The translations under genes and the position numbers were made by a program. A stretch of 64,000 nucleotides of DNA from Agrypnia vestita (lineage: Eukaryota; Arthropoda; Insecta; Trichoptera; Phryganeidae): positions 22,727 to 86,726 of the forward strand of contig JADDOH010011028.1 of assembly GCA_016648135.1 (NCBI GenBank), written 5' to 3'. Below the pieces are notes generated by a model that did no database searches, was not told where the DNA came from, and saw only the letters and a program-made list of their open reading frames with translations. Positions 34,271 through 46,117 of this stretch are shown here, piece by piece (position 1 is the first letter of the stretch; each line of letters opens with the position of its first letter).

Positions 34271-34472
34271 AATTAATATAAATTAACTTTGTTTAAACCA
34301 CTTATTTATTGAAAAAAATCAACATGTTTCAAAGCCAATGGCTTCTTCATCAGGAAAACAAAAATAATTATAATAATATTTTTGTTTTCCTGATGAAGAA
34401 GCCATTGGCTTTGAAACATGTTGATTTTTTTCAATAAATAAGTGGTTTAAACAAAGTTAATTTATATTAATT
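34271..34472. mobile_element. Near-perfect 202-bp palindrome with hammerhead-like motifs
   Basis: Left arm 34271-34366 and right arm 34378-34472 are exact or almost exact inverted copies with about 11 bases between. Each arm read outward has CTGATGA, an AAGCC/GGCTT hairpin, GAAAC, AT-GTT and an AATAAATA motif. The identity of the arms implies a recent inverted duplication or active copy-correction. Confidence 0.75.
34390..34422 (+). ncRNA. Hammerhead-like motif, right arm
   Basis: CTGATGA (34390-34396) is a perfect core. Stem II is AAGCC/GGCTT with a three-base loop, GAAAC is at 34413-34417, and the minimal stem III AC-AT-GT is followed by T at the expected cleavage position (34422). After it GA...CAA can pair with upstream TTG...TC to give stem I. 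The mirror motif lies on the minus strand at about 34354-34322. An extra AG before stem II is non-canonical. Confidence 0.4.
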
Positions 34473-36675
34473 AATAAACTATGTATATATTATTTGTTTT
34501 GTTGTATCCATTATCTATCCAAGTATTATTCTAAGGTATGCATGATTTTGTGGTATTTTTTATTTAAATTCATGTAAGTTCTCATGTGGGAGAATAAATT
34601 GCATTTTATTTAAAATGATTTCTATATTTACGATTCTTTTCGCAGTAAACTTATTGAAAAAATTGAAACCTCAATCGGTTTCTGTCACGGAAAGTTTTCA
34701 TAAAAGTCGTTCATTTTTTTTAAGTATTTAAATTTGTCAATCAAAGTATAATTTTCCGAATCGTTTACAATCTTAATGGTCATTTATTTGAACTGAAAAG
34801 GTCAAAGCTGTGCCCTACGTTCCGAATCCAAGGTCTCAAAATAAAATAGGAAAAAATATCAAAAAAAATTGTCAACATCACATGCAAGCATAATTTAAGT
34901 TCATCATTAATCGTTGTCCAAAAATTATAATAATTTTTTGTTTGAATAAATATAACATAATCACGTTGTAATTTCTTCCCGCGTTATAAAAGTAGAATTA
35001 ATTTATTAAAGGTTGTTATAAAAAATATGTACTGTCAACTCAATATTTTTTCTTCAAAAGTAAAATGTCTTTTCTTAAAAATTTCTTAATATTCTACCTA
35101 AACATAATTGTTAACTTATGAAAGATTGTATATCAAAGTCAATATTAAAATAAGTTAATATACCACCACCATTAATTTTTACTTTGTCGCTACTCGAAAG
35201 GTACACATTTTTATAACGCTAACGTAATAAAAACGATTTTAAAAATTATGTAATTAAAGGATTTATTTTATAGTTCTAAAGGCCACTTAACGAAACCACT
35301 CGAATAAATATTTTGCATGCTAAATTTTCAAGATGGCAACATTTTATTTCATTGTATATTATACCATAGCTTGCGATTCATGGTCAAATGTAAATTTTAA
35401 GCGGTTCGGCGACTAAAGGAATTTATGTCAGAGAAAATATGCCAAATTATACATAGTAATATACGTACAGAAATTTGACTTAATAATTTTTTATGCCATT
35501 TTCATGTTAAAAAGATGGATGACGAGTTCCGACGGAAATTGCCACTGTTGATGTTTTTTTCACTGTTATTTCCTCGCGGAATGAAATTTCGATTCGTGAA
35601 TTTAAACTAAAAAATTCTAATAAAGTGAATTCAAAGCTGGACAAAATTTGAAAAAAAAAAATGTCTTCATCACTATTATGATAAAAAATATGTTTAAAAA
35701 TGTCCGTTGAATTTTCATCTAGCACTATGAAACAGAATCAGAGAAACAGGTGATAGAAATAAACTTGACATTTCTTAAATGTGGTATTGAGGGAACATTG
35801 TTAGAAAACGCCGGAAAACAATGCTGATGCTTTCATTTTGGAATAATCAAGGATCCAAAATAGATTAACAACAATTTGTCTGAGAGGAATAATAATAATA
35901 TAATTTGGATAAACTGGTGGTGATGGCAATCTCCGACTTGATGGACCGACTAGAGTAAGAATGCTAGATACTAGCTATTATTGCAACTGTTCTGAGAAAT
36001 TTCTGAAAAATAGAACACAAAACAGCAACAAAAAAAACGGGTTGCAGATAAGTGTTTTATTGGAAACCTAAAAAGTAGAGGATTGACAAGGATATCCACT
36101 GGTTGCAATCTTCAATAATGAGCAAACCGACTTAAAAAGATATGACTAATTATTATGTATGTAAAAAGTTTAACTCTGTACATTAATTAGTAAGGGGGAG
36201 CTGAAATTATTGACACTTATAAAAATTTAAAAAAAAACACTTATAAAAATGAAAAGAATAATTTTTATATGTGTTTACTCGTCTATCATTTATTTATTTT
36301 TAAAAAGTTTTATTTTCATCTTCCGCAAGTTGAAGGACAACAGAAAACCCAAATGATACATCCAAAATCTCACAACGACACGCAGGTAGGGATTCCCTTT
36401 CTATGGCCGACCAACCAACACCCACATTTTCATGACCGTTAACCGTTACTAATTTACATAACTCTTTTTACGACGCTTGAACTGTGAAGGGCCTCTAATA
36501 TTTTTTTATATTTTTCTACGTTTACGTGACCATGAACATAAAAAAGAAGATTTTTATGATATAATGGTGCTGTGATTATACGTTACTATCGTTTGGTACT
36601 AATCATACTCGAAATTTTTCACTTGGTAATAATAAAACAATACAGTGATAGTAAAAATATCGTCATTTGATAAAC
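34473..36675. other. No gene seen
   Basis: AT-rich with short chance frames. There is no repeat that could be delimited. Confidence 0.4.
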
Positions 36676-36732
36676 CCGCCACCGGTGACGTCAATTTGAC
36701 TTACATAATTGGTGACGCCGGTCTCACGCACC
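36676..36732. repeat. CCGCCACCGGTG / GACGCCGGTCTC repeat, copy 1
   Basis: ACCCGCCACCGGTGACGTC and GGTGACGCCGGTCTCACG recur at 41933-42127, one directly and one inverted. The GC-rich words stand out in AT-rich DNA. Confidence 0.45.
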
Positions 36733-37150
36733 GGGATTTACAATGGAAGATTTTTCGAAATATTTTATTTACTGTTAATTTTTTTTTGTAATTGTATGTT
36801 ATTTGACAATAAAACAAAGATATTTAATTAATCACAGCACGTTTATTATAGTTTTAATTATTATAAAACAATTTCACTTAAAGCTTTTAAATTTATTAAA
36901 ATTTTTAACATTGCTTTTTTAAATTTGAGAAAACACAAGAATCAATATTTTTTAACTAATTCAGCCTTTTCAATTTTTGGAAATTAGAAAATTAACAATA
37001 TATACAAAAAATGGCATCATACTGTAACGATATTGGCCTATTCAAATAGACATTGCTGAAAAATTATACGAAAATATCTATCTTCTAAAAGCTCATGATA
37101 AGGAGCAGCACCACAATTCATAAATACTCTATAATTAAATATTTGCCGGA

Positions 37151-40010
37151 TAAGTAGGTGCGGGCTAGCCTTTATTATTTCTGCACGCGGGCGTGTAAAG
37201 CAGGCTTTATGTTATTTTATTTTGACGAAGCGAGCCAACCAAAGACGGTTGTCTGCGTAACGGATCTGGCCAATGAGAAGCGTTCTGAGAGATAGACCTT
37301 TACACGTCGGTTGGAGTCAAAAATGGCGAGAAATTTTGACTATATAAGCCATACAAATTCGAGGAACGGCCCTTTTTCCTTCAGCATCAACGTCGGCCGG
37401 AGGCCCTTGTGGAGAGAGGACCGAAATACCATCAGTGAGACAGAGAGGCAGCAACACTCGAAGATACAGCTAAGCATTTTCAATATTATTTATTTCTATT
37501 GCCTTTTCGTGTATTCAATTTAGAACTTTCTGGATCGTAACAAATATTGATACATGTTGTGGATTGTTTCGTTACGTATTTTGGGCCTAGGGATAATTAT
37601 TACTAGACGCGCATCAGATTTAATATACAAGAAATCGTAATATTGCGGCTGTGATAATTCCAGCGGGTGAATTATTGCATAACGCTTAAGAAATATTTAA
37701 ATGCGTCGCGGTCCATATGGAAAATCATTTAAATTTGATATTCATATATTACCAAAGATATAAAGGCTTTAAAATGGAATATTTTACTGACGAAGGGTGT
37801 TAGTTTCGTGGGACTTGAAATTCAGAATAATTGTGTATATTTAATGTCGCGAGGTTCGGAATGTACGAGAGATTCTTCAGGGCGGATGTAACTTTATGCA
37901 AAAGAATGCTATGTTATCTATACTGGCGATTGAATACACGGATTTCTATACGATTTGTATTATTTTGGGAATAATTGAGATCGGGGTAATTATGTGGTTT
38001 TGATATCACGATTGTCAGTGTGATATAAATTCAGATCGTACGAGAAATTTCCTACAAATAATATATTTTAAAAATGCATCTGGATTTTATATTTATTTTA
38101 TTAAAACACGAATGTGAGGTTATTGGACAAGGTACATGTTTGTATTGCGTATAATTGGGCAATCGTTTTAAACACGATTTGTTCCTATCAAGTTCTTATA
38201 AAAACGTATTTCGAATTGTATATATTGTATAGAAATAATTAATTTAGATACAGTCGGTCTTCAGCTAAGGATCGCGGAAATTTTGTACTAACGAGCAGCA
38301 TTCTCGATGGAAGGAAGGTGAAGGGCTGCACAGGCGATGGTGGTTGCTCAATTTTGGAGGGGACTCGTTATATGACTTCGGATCAGGATGCCATCTCAGA
38401 AGCAGACCAACTACAGAAATAAGATAAGAACCTTTAATATTATTTATTCTTTATTTTCTTATGTGTATCAAATGGAATGTTCGTGCTATATAATTTGTCA
38501 TTGTCACATGGTCACTATTCATTTCATTACGTGGGTTCAGAGTTCGACGGTAACGGACGCGGTAACAAGTTGGTACTTGTCGGGTCGTGACGTCGGAATT
38601 ATTTCTTAATTATCTTTAGGATAGAAGCGAGGTCATTATACGTGCATTCTGCATTTCAAACGTTTTACTAACATATATAAATACATATTATTGCGTTTTA
38701 CAAATTGAATAGGTTCGCGGGAAATAGGCATTTCGCCCGGTTGTGCAATATTAACTTCCAACGTAGCATAATGAGATCTTATTACCGGCGCTAGACTCTT
38801 AAGGTTAGGCACGCGGGGATTATAAATGGGATAATGAACGAGAACCGAATGGGGAAGTTCGTCTCTTCATGGTCGGGAGGCGAGGAGCCGTACGTCTTTC
38901 ACGCCCCGTGATCTTGGGAGGCTGAATTTCGATTGTGGAAAAAGATGAAGTTAGATTTACTCGCGTGCCATAAGCAACCATACATAAGACAGGGTCGAAT
39001 GTCGGAGCGCGCGTTCTCGGCTATGGAGACTGTTTAGAGTGGGAGACATCTTGGATTTGGGACTAGGTATGATCTTAACTGTATCTACCCGGTTAAGACA
39101 GGGTTTTAAAGCCAAGAATTACAGGATAGTCAGAAGGTCCTGGAGCGGCGACCCTCAAAGATCCAGGGGGAAGAACCTCTCACGTCTTTTCGGCCCCCTT
39201 GGTGCGACGAGTCCGGGCTCTGGTTATGAATGTATATGGAAGTATTAACTCCGTACTCAAGGACGAGATAGGACGTTCCTCGTGAACGAGAAATTATAAG
39301 ATGCAGGTAGCAGTTCGACAATCAATACTATGCTCGGGACCGCTTTAATGAACGAGATCTGTTAGTAGTTTAACAATCAACTTTTGTGATCGGGACCGCA
39401 TTCAGGAGCGTGATGGCATTTCTAACACCATCATACTCATCATTCACCACCTTTTCTAACTTGCTGTATACAGAGACCTTCGAGGTTCTCCCTTCCCGGC
39501 CAGCGAGAAACATATCAGGAATTACACAATCAACTGTACTAATCATGCTGATTTACCATCATTTAATATCTCTAGTCAATAAGACTACACCGTGGGATCA
39601 ATCACATCAACTATAATTGGCGATGCTAACATGGCTCTGACTGACGCGCTCAAGGAAGAGTCTTTTCCAGTCACCCAGTTAGTTCATTCAGCCCTTTAAT
39701 CAGCAGTAAACATCATAATAATCCGGCTCATGTAGCCGCAACGTGGGATCCTCATCATTATACACCAGTCAATTTGACTGCCCCGCGGGATAATATACAA
39801 ACCTTAATATCAGACGCGGGATTTCTTCCTGATATGTTTGTCGCCGGGAAGCGAGGACTTTGGAGGATTCCAGCAGGAGCAATAGAGTCTCGGCTTGATC
39901 TTGGTCTGCAGATTAGCATGGGAAGCTATTAATTACACAGGTGGTAGCTACCGGGTACAGCGTTGTCGATGGGGCTGTACCCCCTCCATTAGAGGGGGGT
40001 AACCTAAAAT
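37151..40010 (+). mobile_element. LTR-type retroelement copy 1, no coding region
   Basis: The left end TAAGTAGGTGCGGGCTAGCC and TTTATTATTT matches 62184-62213, and GGGAATAATTGAGATCGGGG with ATATCACGATTGTCAGTGTG (37967-38020) matches 62679-62740. TATATAAG at 37341 followed by TTCAGCA about 40 bp on looks like a Pol II core promoter. Homology to the right-hand copy fades near 38.3 kb. The remaining GC-balanced DNA to about 40.0 kb has no gag or pol frame and is probably LTR plus a non-coding interior, or a large derivative. The right end is a guess based on composition. Confidence 0.45.
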
Positions 40011-41932
40011 CTACGTAAAAGTAAAATCAGAATCAACTTGACTCTTATATAATATGACTTATGAAAGAATCGAAAATTTCGATTTAGAATTACGGGTTGT
40101 AGTAAAGTAAATATCAGACAGAACCTCCCCGAGCCTCTGTTGCGCCTAGTTGTTATGAATATATGTTTACTCTTTCCACTATATACCATGAACAGATAAA
40201 TCGGGCCGAAGACCACCGATCGCGCCAGTTGTAAGCATTGTATGTATGTATTCTGGAGAACCCAGCCGTTAATTTGCATTTTGAATATTGTGTGTGTGTT
40301 TAATAAGTATAACCGTGTATTAATCGACCGTGATTTATCTAATCTGGATGACCGGCAGATCCAGTATACTATTGCATTCAAAAAAAAAATACGTAAAAAA
40401 AATAGATATTGCGTGTTGTTGCGCAATATTAGCGCTAAGTTCCTATTATGTACCGTCGGTTGTATTATGCGGATACCAAGTTATACTCAGAGCGCCCTAG
40501 GCTGTATTTCGCAAGTGGTATTTATCTATCTGAATATTCCATCGTAATCGTGACCCCGCACTCAGCCGTGGAATCCGTCCACAGGCGCTAATATGAGACC
40601 TCGGTAACCAGGCGGCGTCGTTCTAGGCGAAAAATCTACGTAAACATATTTATGTTCGCGTCGCCGCTACCGGATGCGAGGAAATGACGGATGCGCCACC
40701 ATGAAAGGCGATTTTGTTAGTCTGTTCAATCGATCGTCGTTCTGAGTCCGGCTCATGTTGCGCGTTAATAATTTTAGGTTAGTTTCACCTCGTATGAATA
40801 CAATGGCATTTCTTCTGCTACGCTACTTAAGTACTGAGTAACCGCGTCACAACGAGGAGTCCTATATTACTATCACTAGACGATTACTGGCCAATTTATA
40901 TGTTAGACTAAACGTAAACTTAATTCAATCACGTAAATAAATTTTAAACATAGCTTTGAGCTTGCAAAAGCAGATCTCAAATAATATATTAGACTTTTAA
41001 TAAATGAACTTAAAGTAAAATCGCTTTTAAAACTTTTCTTAAAGCCTTCTCTTTTAAACGTCCCATTTAAACTTCTTTCAAAAAAAAAAGCTTCGCCCCA
41101 AATACACCCTCACAACGGGGAACGTCACAATACCAACAAAAAAATAACAAAAAATTGATCAGTATAATGACTATTCATCAGTCAAACAGCTTCTGCAAGA
41201 AGGCACTATATGTTCAAGACAGAAATATTTTTTGCACTCGTGGCAAGTGAATTTGGTCTTTATATTTTTTTCATATACACTCATAGCTCCGGCTATTTCT
41301 TGATAGACCAACCAACCCAGATACCTCATCTATTTTCAAAATTTCCGACAGTGTTTGTCTCATTGACTGCATCTGGCGTTCTCTTATGCGAGGTTCAATT
41401 AATTTCATACCCAAATTCTCAATAAAGTGACGACGTTAAGTTGTGAATTTTGGTTTTTAGCTGTATATATCACTTGACTGTTTGTGGCACTGACATTGAG
41501 TAATAGACTTCCATAGACCAGCGTCTTGTTGCTCGAGCATAATAATTGTAATCTGTACATAAACGATCTACGAGATCTACGCCGCTATCTACTTGATGTC
41601 ACTGTAGTTTAAAATTATATCAGGCTTTTAAGTTTCGGCATCATCGGATGACATTAATGGTCCGTCTTCATCAAGTACTTCTTGCAGAAGAGACTCGAGA
41701 TGACACTGTTCACTTTTGTATGACATGCTGTAACAAAGTTTATAATTTGAAAAATAATATATAATATTTTTGTGAAATATCGATAAAATCATGCAATAAA
41801 CTTACAGATCACAGAATAATGCAATAAAATAATATTAAAACTAAAAAAAAGTAAGTAAAAATATATAGCCCTGGCGAAATGCAAATAATCAATAATTACA
41901 CTATGATTATTTTACTTAAGTATTCGGTGACG
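40011..41932. other. Unassigned, mixed composition
   Basis: GC-balanced until about 40.9 kb (possibly still part of the retroelement), then AT-rich. Frames up to 140 codons occur on both strands over 40.0-40.55 kb but overlap each other and carry no motif. Confidence 0.35.
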
Positions 41933-42127
41933 CCGGTTTCGCGCACCGGGTTGGCGCCAAAACTCCAGAACGCGCATCCACTTCGACGTTGTGGGGTGAA
42001 CTGACGGCGGGGTCCGTGCAATTCGGCAGCTATTCGAAGTCACGACAAAAATCGATGGTGGGGGAAAAAGTTATTTGAATTTTTAAAAACACCCGGTCTC
42101 ACAGACATACGACACCGGTGGCGGGTT
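41933..42127. mobile_element. Small GC-rich TIR element
   Basis: GGTGACGCCGGTTTCGCGCA and CCGGGTTGGCGCC open it and CACCCGGTCTCACAG...ACACCGGTGGCGGGTT closes it, with inverted relatedness between the ends. It shares words with 36676-36732. There is no frame. Confidence 0.45.
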
Positions 42128-42238
42128 AATATCAAAGATTACAAATGACAGTACCCCTCTATCTTTAAACATGAGAATTATATTTTTTATTAAAGGTGGT
42201 TAATATTTCAAAGTATTAATATTTCTATTCAGTTATAT

Positions 42239-42287
42239 GAATATGATGTAATTAAATAAATTAAATTTATTTAATTACATCATATTC
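42239..42287. repeat. Perfect 49-bp inverted repeat
   Basis: GAATATGATGTAATTAAATA and its complement meet at the centre with almost no spacer. It may be the tip of a larger AT-rich fold-back. Confidence 0.75.
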
Positions 42288-42743
42288 ACAAGTTCACAAT
42301 TTCAATAACACAACATGCCTAATCATAAATTATTTTAACTGGAACTCAATTACGAACGACTTCTGTAACAATATTATCTCAAATCCTAAAACGCTAAGCT
42401 AACCAATAGTGAAACAGAAAAAATAAGCAATAAAAAAAGTGAGAAACGAAATATGAAGAATAATAAGCACACAACAATAAATACTAATAGCTTTTAAATC
42501 AAAACTCTCCGAAACATAAATAAAAAAAAATATGCATACTAAAATAGATCAAACACTAGGGTGCATCGATATTTTTCTCTTTTTGAGTTTTTCTCTCCAC
42601 TTTAAAACAGCAACTGTGAATGAGTTGTGAATTAAAATATTCGTATTTTTTATTTTTACAGCGAACTCTGTAGTTGTACATAATTATTAATGTTTCTTTT
42701 AATTAAAAACTTTGAATAAACATACTTGGAGTCACTTTATGAC

Positions 42744-42775
42744 TACCGGTTTTGATGCCACTGCATCTTCATCAA
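42744..42775 (-). ncRNA. Hammerhead-like motif (decayed)
   Basis: On the minus strand TTGATGA (42775-42769), a strong GATGC/GCATC hairpin, AAAAC, CG and GTA follow in order. Two core positions deviate (C3 and G12). The 42834-42877 hairpin lies about 60 bp away. Confidence 0.3.
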
Positions 42776-42833
42776 GATGGACGAATACTAATTATCCATT
42801 ACATATTATGGAAAACAGGTTAATTTTGGTTAT

Positions 42834-42877
42834 GGCGTGGCTACTGTACGTGATTTTTCACGTACAGTAGCCATGCC
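42834..42877. repeat. 19-bp-stem hairpin
   Basis: GGCGTGGCTACTGTACGTG pairs with CACGTACAGTAGCCATGCC with one mismatch and a six-base loop. Confidence 0.7.
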
Positions 42878-44620
42878 ACACACAAAATTATCTGTATACG
42901 GCTAGTACTAATATGATTTCTGAGGAATATGGCTCTCTCTTCTCCATCTATGAAGGTGCCTATCAATGGAGCGCGACATATACTATTTTGTGTCACAGCA
43001 ATAACACGTTTAAATTTTTTTTATGTTTAACAATGTATTTTTATTATGAGTTTAACAATAAAACATAAAACTTATACTAATTATTTATGTTTTCATTTTT
43101 CGTATAACAAAACATTGAGAAACACAGGCTACATACTCGATTTAGGGTGGAGATTTCTGACCTCACACCTAGATTTGTCATGTAACCACTAATTTATGCA
43201 TTAAGTTATTTTTCAGGTTTTATGTTTACCATTAAAAATGTTATGTAAATATAACTTTCTTTACAAGTATGAAGAATAAATAAAGATTTTAAAAATATGT
43301 AATTGTAAAGTAAGTAATATTTAAACCTCGATTTGCTAATGAAAAATGGGCGTAATTAATAGCTATTAGCAGTTAATCAGGGGCGGCTGTGCGGTCCGCT
43401 ACACGGCCACTGGTATTTACAATTGCCTCTCGTCCATTGTCTACTGGTAGGCAATCATGATAGCGTTTTGCGGCCAATTCAAGTGATGTCACAATACATC
43501 TATGTGACTTTCTCAAGCATCGGAGTTTTTCGATGATTTTTAATTTTTCTTCATCGCCTGTTGTGTAGTAGTAAAATTAAGAAATATATTTATTCAGTTG
43601 TCGGCCATTTCAGAATTCTGAATGCAGAATATGATTATTTTAATGGCAATTTTCTTTACAATTTTAAATTTGAAAGAGGATTTTTGTGCAACAAAAATAT
43701 CATTTTTAATTTTTATTTAAATGATTATTAGTGAATAATTAAAATACAGTAGAACCTCGTTAATTCGAAATTTAAATTTGAAATGCGCCAATTAATGACG
43801 CCGCTGTCGACGGGATTCTGTTTTATAATTACGTCATTTATTGATATTTATTTATTACATTTATCGTATTTCATACTTTGGAATTTTTATTTTTAAATGT
43901 TAATTAAGGTGTGTTTATTAAAAAAAACAACTTTTGTTAAGTGAATAAAGCTTAAAAATACGGGAATAAATAGAATATACTGTTTAAAATCACCGCTTTA
44001 TATAAATAAAAAGCGTTTTCAAAATCAAGAAAAAACGTAAAAATTTCTTGCAAATTTAAAACATTATATAAAAAACATATAATGCGTACATAATATGTTT
44101 CATTAAAAATTAGCGCCGTCTAGGACATTAAAAATGATTTTTTGGCCGCGGCCTGTCCATTAATCCTTTTATTTTATTAATTATTCTAAATAATGGCCAG
44201 TTTATTACATTTGTATATTAACAAAAATTCTATCTAAGTTATTTCTCTAAAAAAATTGCAGTCTTGACTATACATTATATATCATATACATTCTGATATA
44301 AATGAATAATAAAAACCCACATTTTCGTAAAAAAAACGCCGAAATAAGCATTTGATTAGGACCTTTTAATAATCACTATGTTACTTTATTCAACAAAACA
44401 CAACTATTACATTGGATGGTTACACTGAAAATGGACGATGAGGTACTGTGTTCCCAGTTTTTATAGGTATTGATTAGGTACTTATCTCTTTGTTCTAGAA
44501 TGACTTAATTGACAGGATGCAGCGATGACATCCATCCTATTTGTGTCATACAATTAATATTCGGGATGCGGTGATGACTTCAACATAGATAAAATAAATG
44601 TTAAATGTCTTGTAAACAGG

Positions 44621-44760
44621 ATACAATGGTAGCTCCCTCGTTTAATGATTTCATTATGAATAATTATTTGTGGCATGTATAACAACATGACGGTAACCTA
44701 TTTTCGTGATCTGCCACATACATAATGGCGACATCGCTAGCGTTAGAGGGAGCATTGTAT
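44621..44760. mobile_element. 140-bp TIR element
   Basis: ATACAATGGTAGCTCCCTCG at the left is inverted as GAGGGAGCATTGTAT at the right. It is small and non-coding; the ends match with a short gap. Confidence 0.45.
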
Positions 44761-45399
44761 ATTTATTGATCATTTGCTATTGACCGCGTGAAGAGTAGTC
44801 GGATATTTCGCATCGGGCCTCCATGCATTGCCACTCTTCTTCTTCAACCGCTTACTTAAACCTTTTGTATTGTTTGCGTACTATTTTGTCGACAACTAAT
44901 ATTAGAAGGATGACTACATACCATAACTGCTTCATCTGCATTATGAATTTTTAGCTGGGCGTATATTCTGGTATCTCTCCGTCAAAAGCCTTCGCACAGT
45001 TGTACCTACTGGCGAGTATCATTACAACAGTAAATTGGTATTTCATTACATCCTCTCGTATTGTCATTTGAGGTCTCCATTTGAATAATGAAAATAATTT
45101 TCAGTAATATTTGGAATTATTTTCTTGCTTAACCTAGAAACACATTGGGGGAAAAAAATTGACAAATTGCATTTCACTGCCTATTATAACACCAGTACCA
45201 TTCCGAAATATGCATTTTACACAAATTGTTAAATATTTTGTTATACCTATTCATTCATTTTTCTGGTATATTTATATCGTATTATTAATTTTATATGCTA
45301 TTCCAGAAAAAAATGCGATTAAAAAAATATATGCGAAAAAATAAAAATGTTTTGAAAACAGTTACCGACGCTTACTAATTCAAAAAGTGCCAACTGAAT

Positions 45400-45561
45400 T
45401 CTAGAGTTTATGTATCTATCCCTTCCAAAATTATGTTTTCTATAAATATAAATGCTATGTTTCCTGTAAAATTTCAAGTTCAGTACATTACAAATTAATA
45501 ACCCTCGATGACTGCATTAAATTTTTTTTGGACATTGCTTCCTTTGCTTTTAAAATCCACA
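45400..45561. mobile_element. MITE related to 19778-20050 (partial)
   Basis: ACATTGCTTCCTTTGCTTTT closes the copy at about 45534-45561. CTCGATGACTGCATTAAATT before it is shared with the 54.2-kb copy (CTCGGTGATTGTATTC). Confidence 0.4.
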
Positions 45562-45727
45562 AATACAACGTGGTATATTAATGCATCTAATAATAATTTT
45601 TATATTCTTATTGATTTTTTATTTATATTTTTAAAAAGAATTTGCAATCTGTTTTTATCGTAATATTATGTTTCAATGAGTTCTAAAACTCGTACTTATT
45701 AATTTAAGCAGTGATAAAAATTTGCAA

Positions 45728-45787
45728 AACCCATCAAAGTTTTGAGAATGCAATGTGCGGTATGCATTCTCAAAACTTTGATGGGTT
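45728..45787. repeat. Perfect 25-bp stem, 10-base loop hairpin
   Basis: AACCCATCAAAGTTTTGAGA plus ATGCA (45728-45752) is exactly complementary to 45763-45787, with loop ATGTGCGGTA. It lies 330 bp beyond the end of the esterase-like gene. A transcript across it would form a short-hairpin RNA of pre-miRNA size but with an unusually perfect stem. Confidence 0.8.
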
Positions 45788-46018
45788 AGGGATCTCAAAA
45801 TGAAAGTACTATGTCGAATTATACACATTTATATAGGAACGAATAAATAAATCATACGTATGTCATAAATTATTGCTCTGAAAATAAATTAGGCTTAATT
45901 TTTAAGATTTTATTTTTCCACATAAAGTTGATAGTTTTTTATTACAATGACGAATTATAGATTTACTTTTCTTAAATTTAATATAATATAATGATTTATG
46001 ATAACAATAGATAAAATA

Positions 46019-46024
46019 TTTATT
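46019..46024 (-). terminator. Poly(A) signal AATAAA of the cholinesterase-like gene
   Basis: TTTATT on the plus strand reads AATAAA on the minus strand, about 95 bases after the TGA stop. Position and orientation suit the 3' end of the esterase-like transcript. In AT-rich DNA the hexamer is common, so the call rests on its location. Confidence 0.5.
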
Positions 46025-46117
46025 TGTGTATCTAATATATTTTTACAAAGACACTCCTAAGGCATACCGGTTGCATGATTTAGATCATGAATACATTTGA
46101 TAGAAAGAAAAACGCTT

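Noticed and set aside
40004..40547. Overlapping 140- and 101-codon genes on opposite strands
   Set aside because: They overlap antiparallel, have low-complexity basic composition, and show no motif, signal peptide or splice context.
41317..41370. C-tail exon of the GPCR (YLIYFQ... after CCCAG)
   Set aside because: The phase fits but the residues do not resemble a CCHamide-receptor tail and it is 35 kb away.
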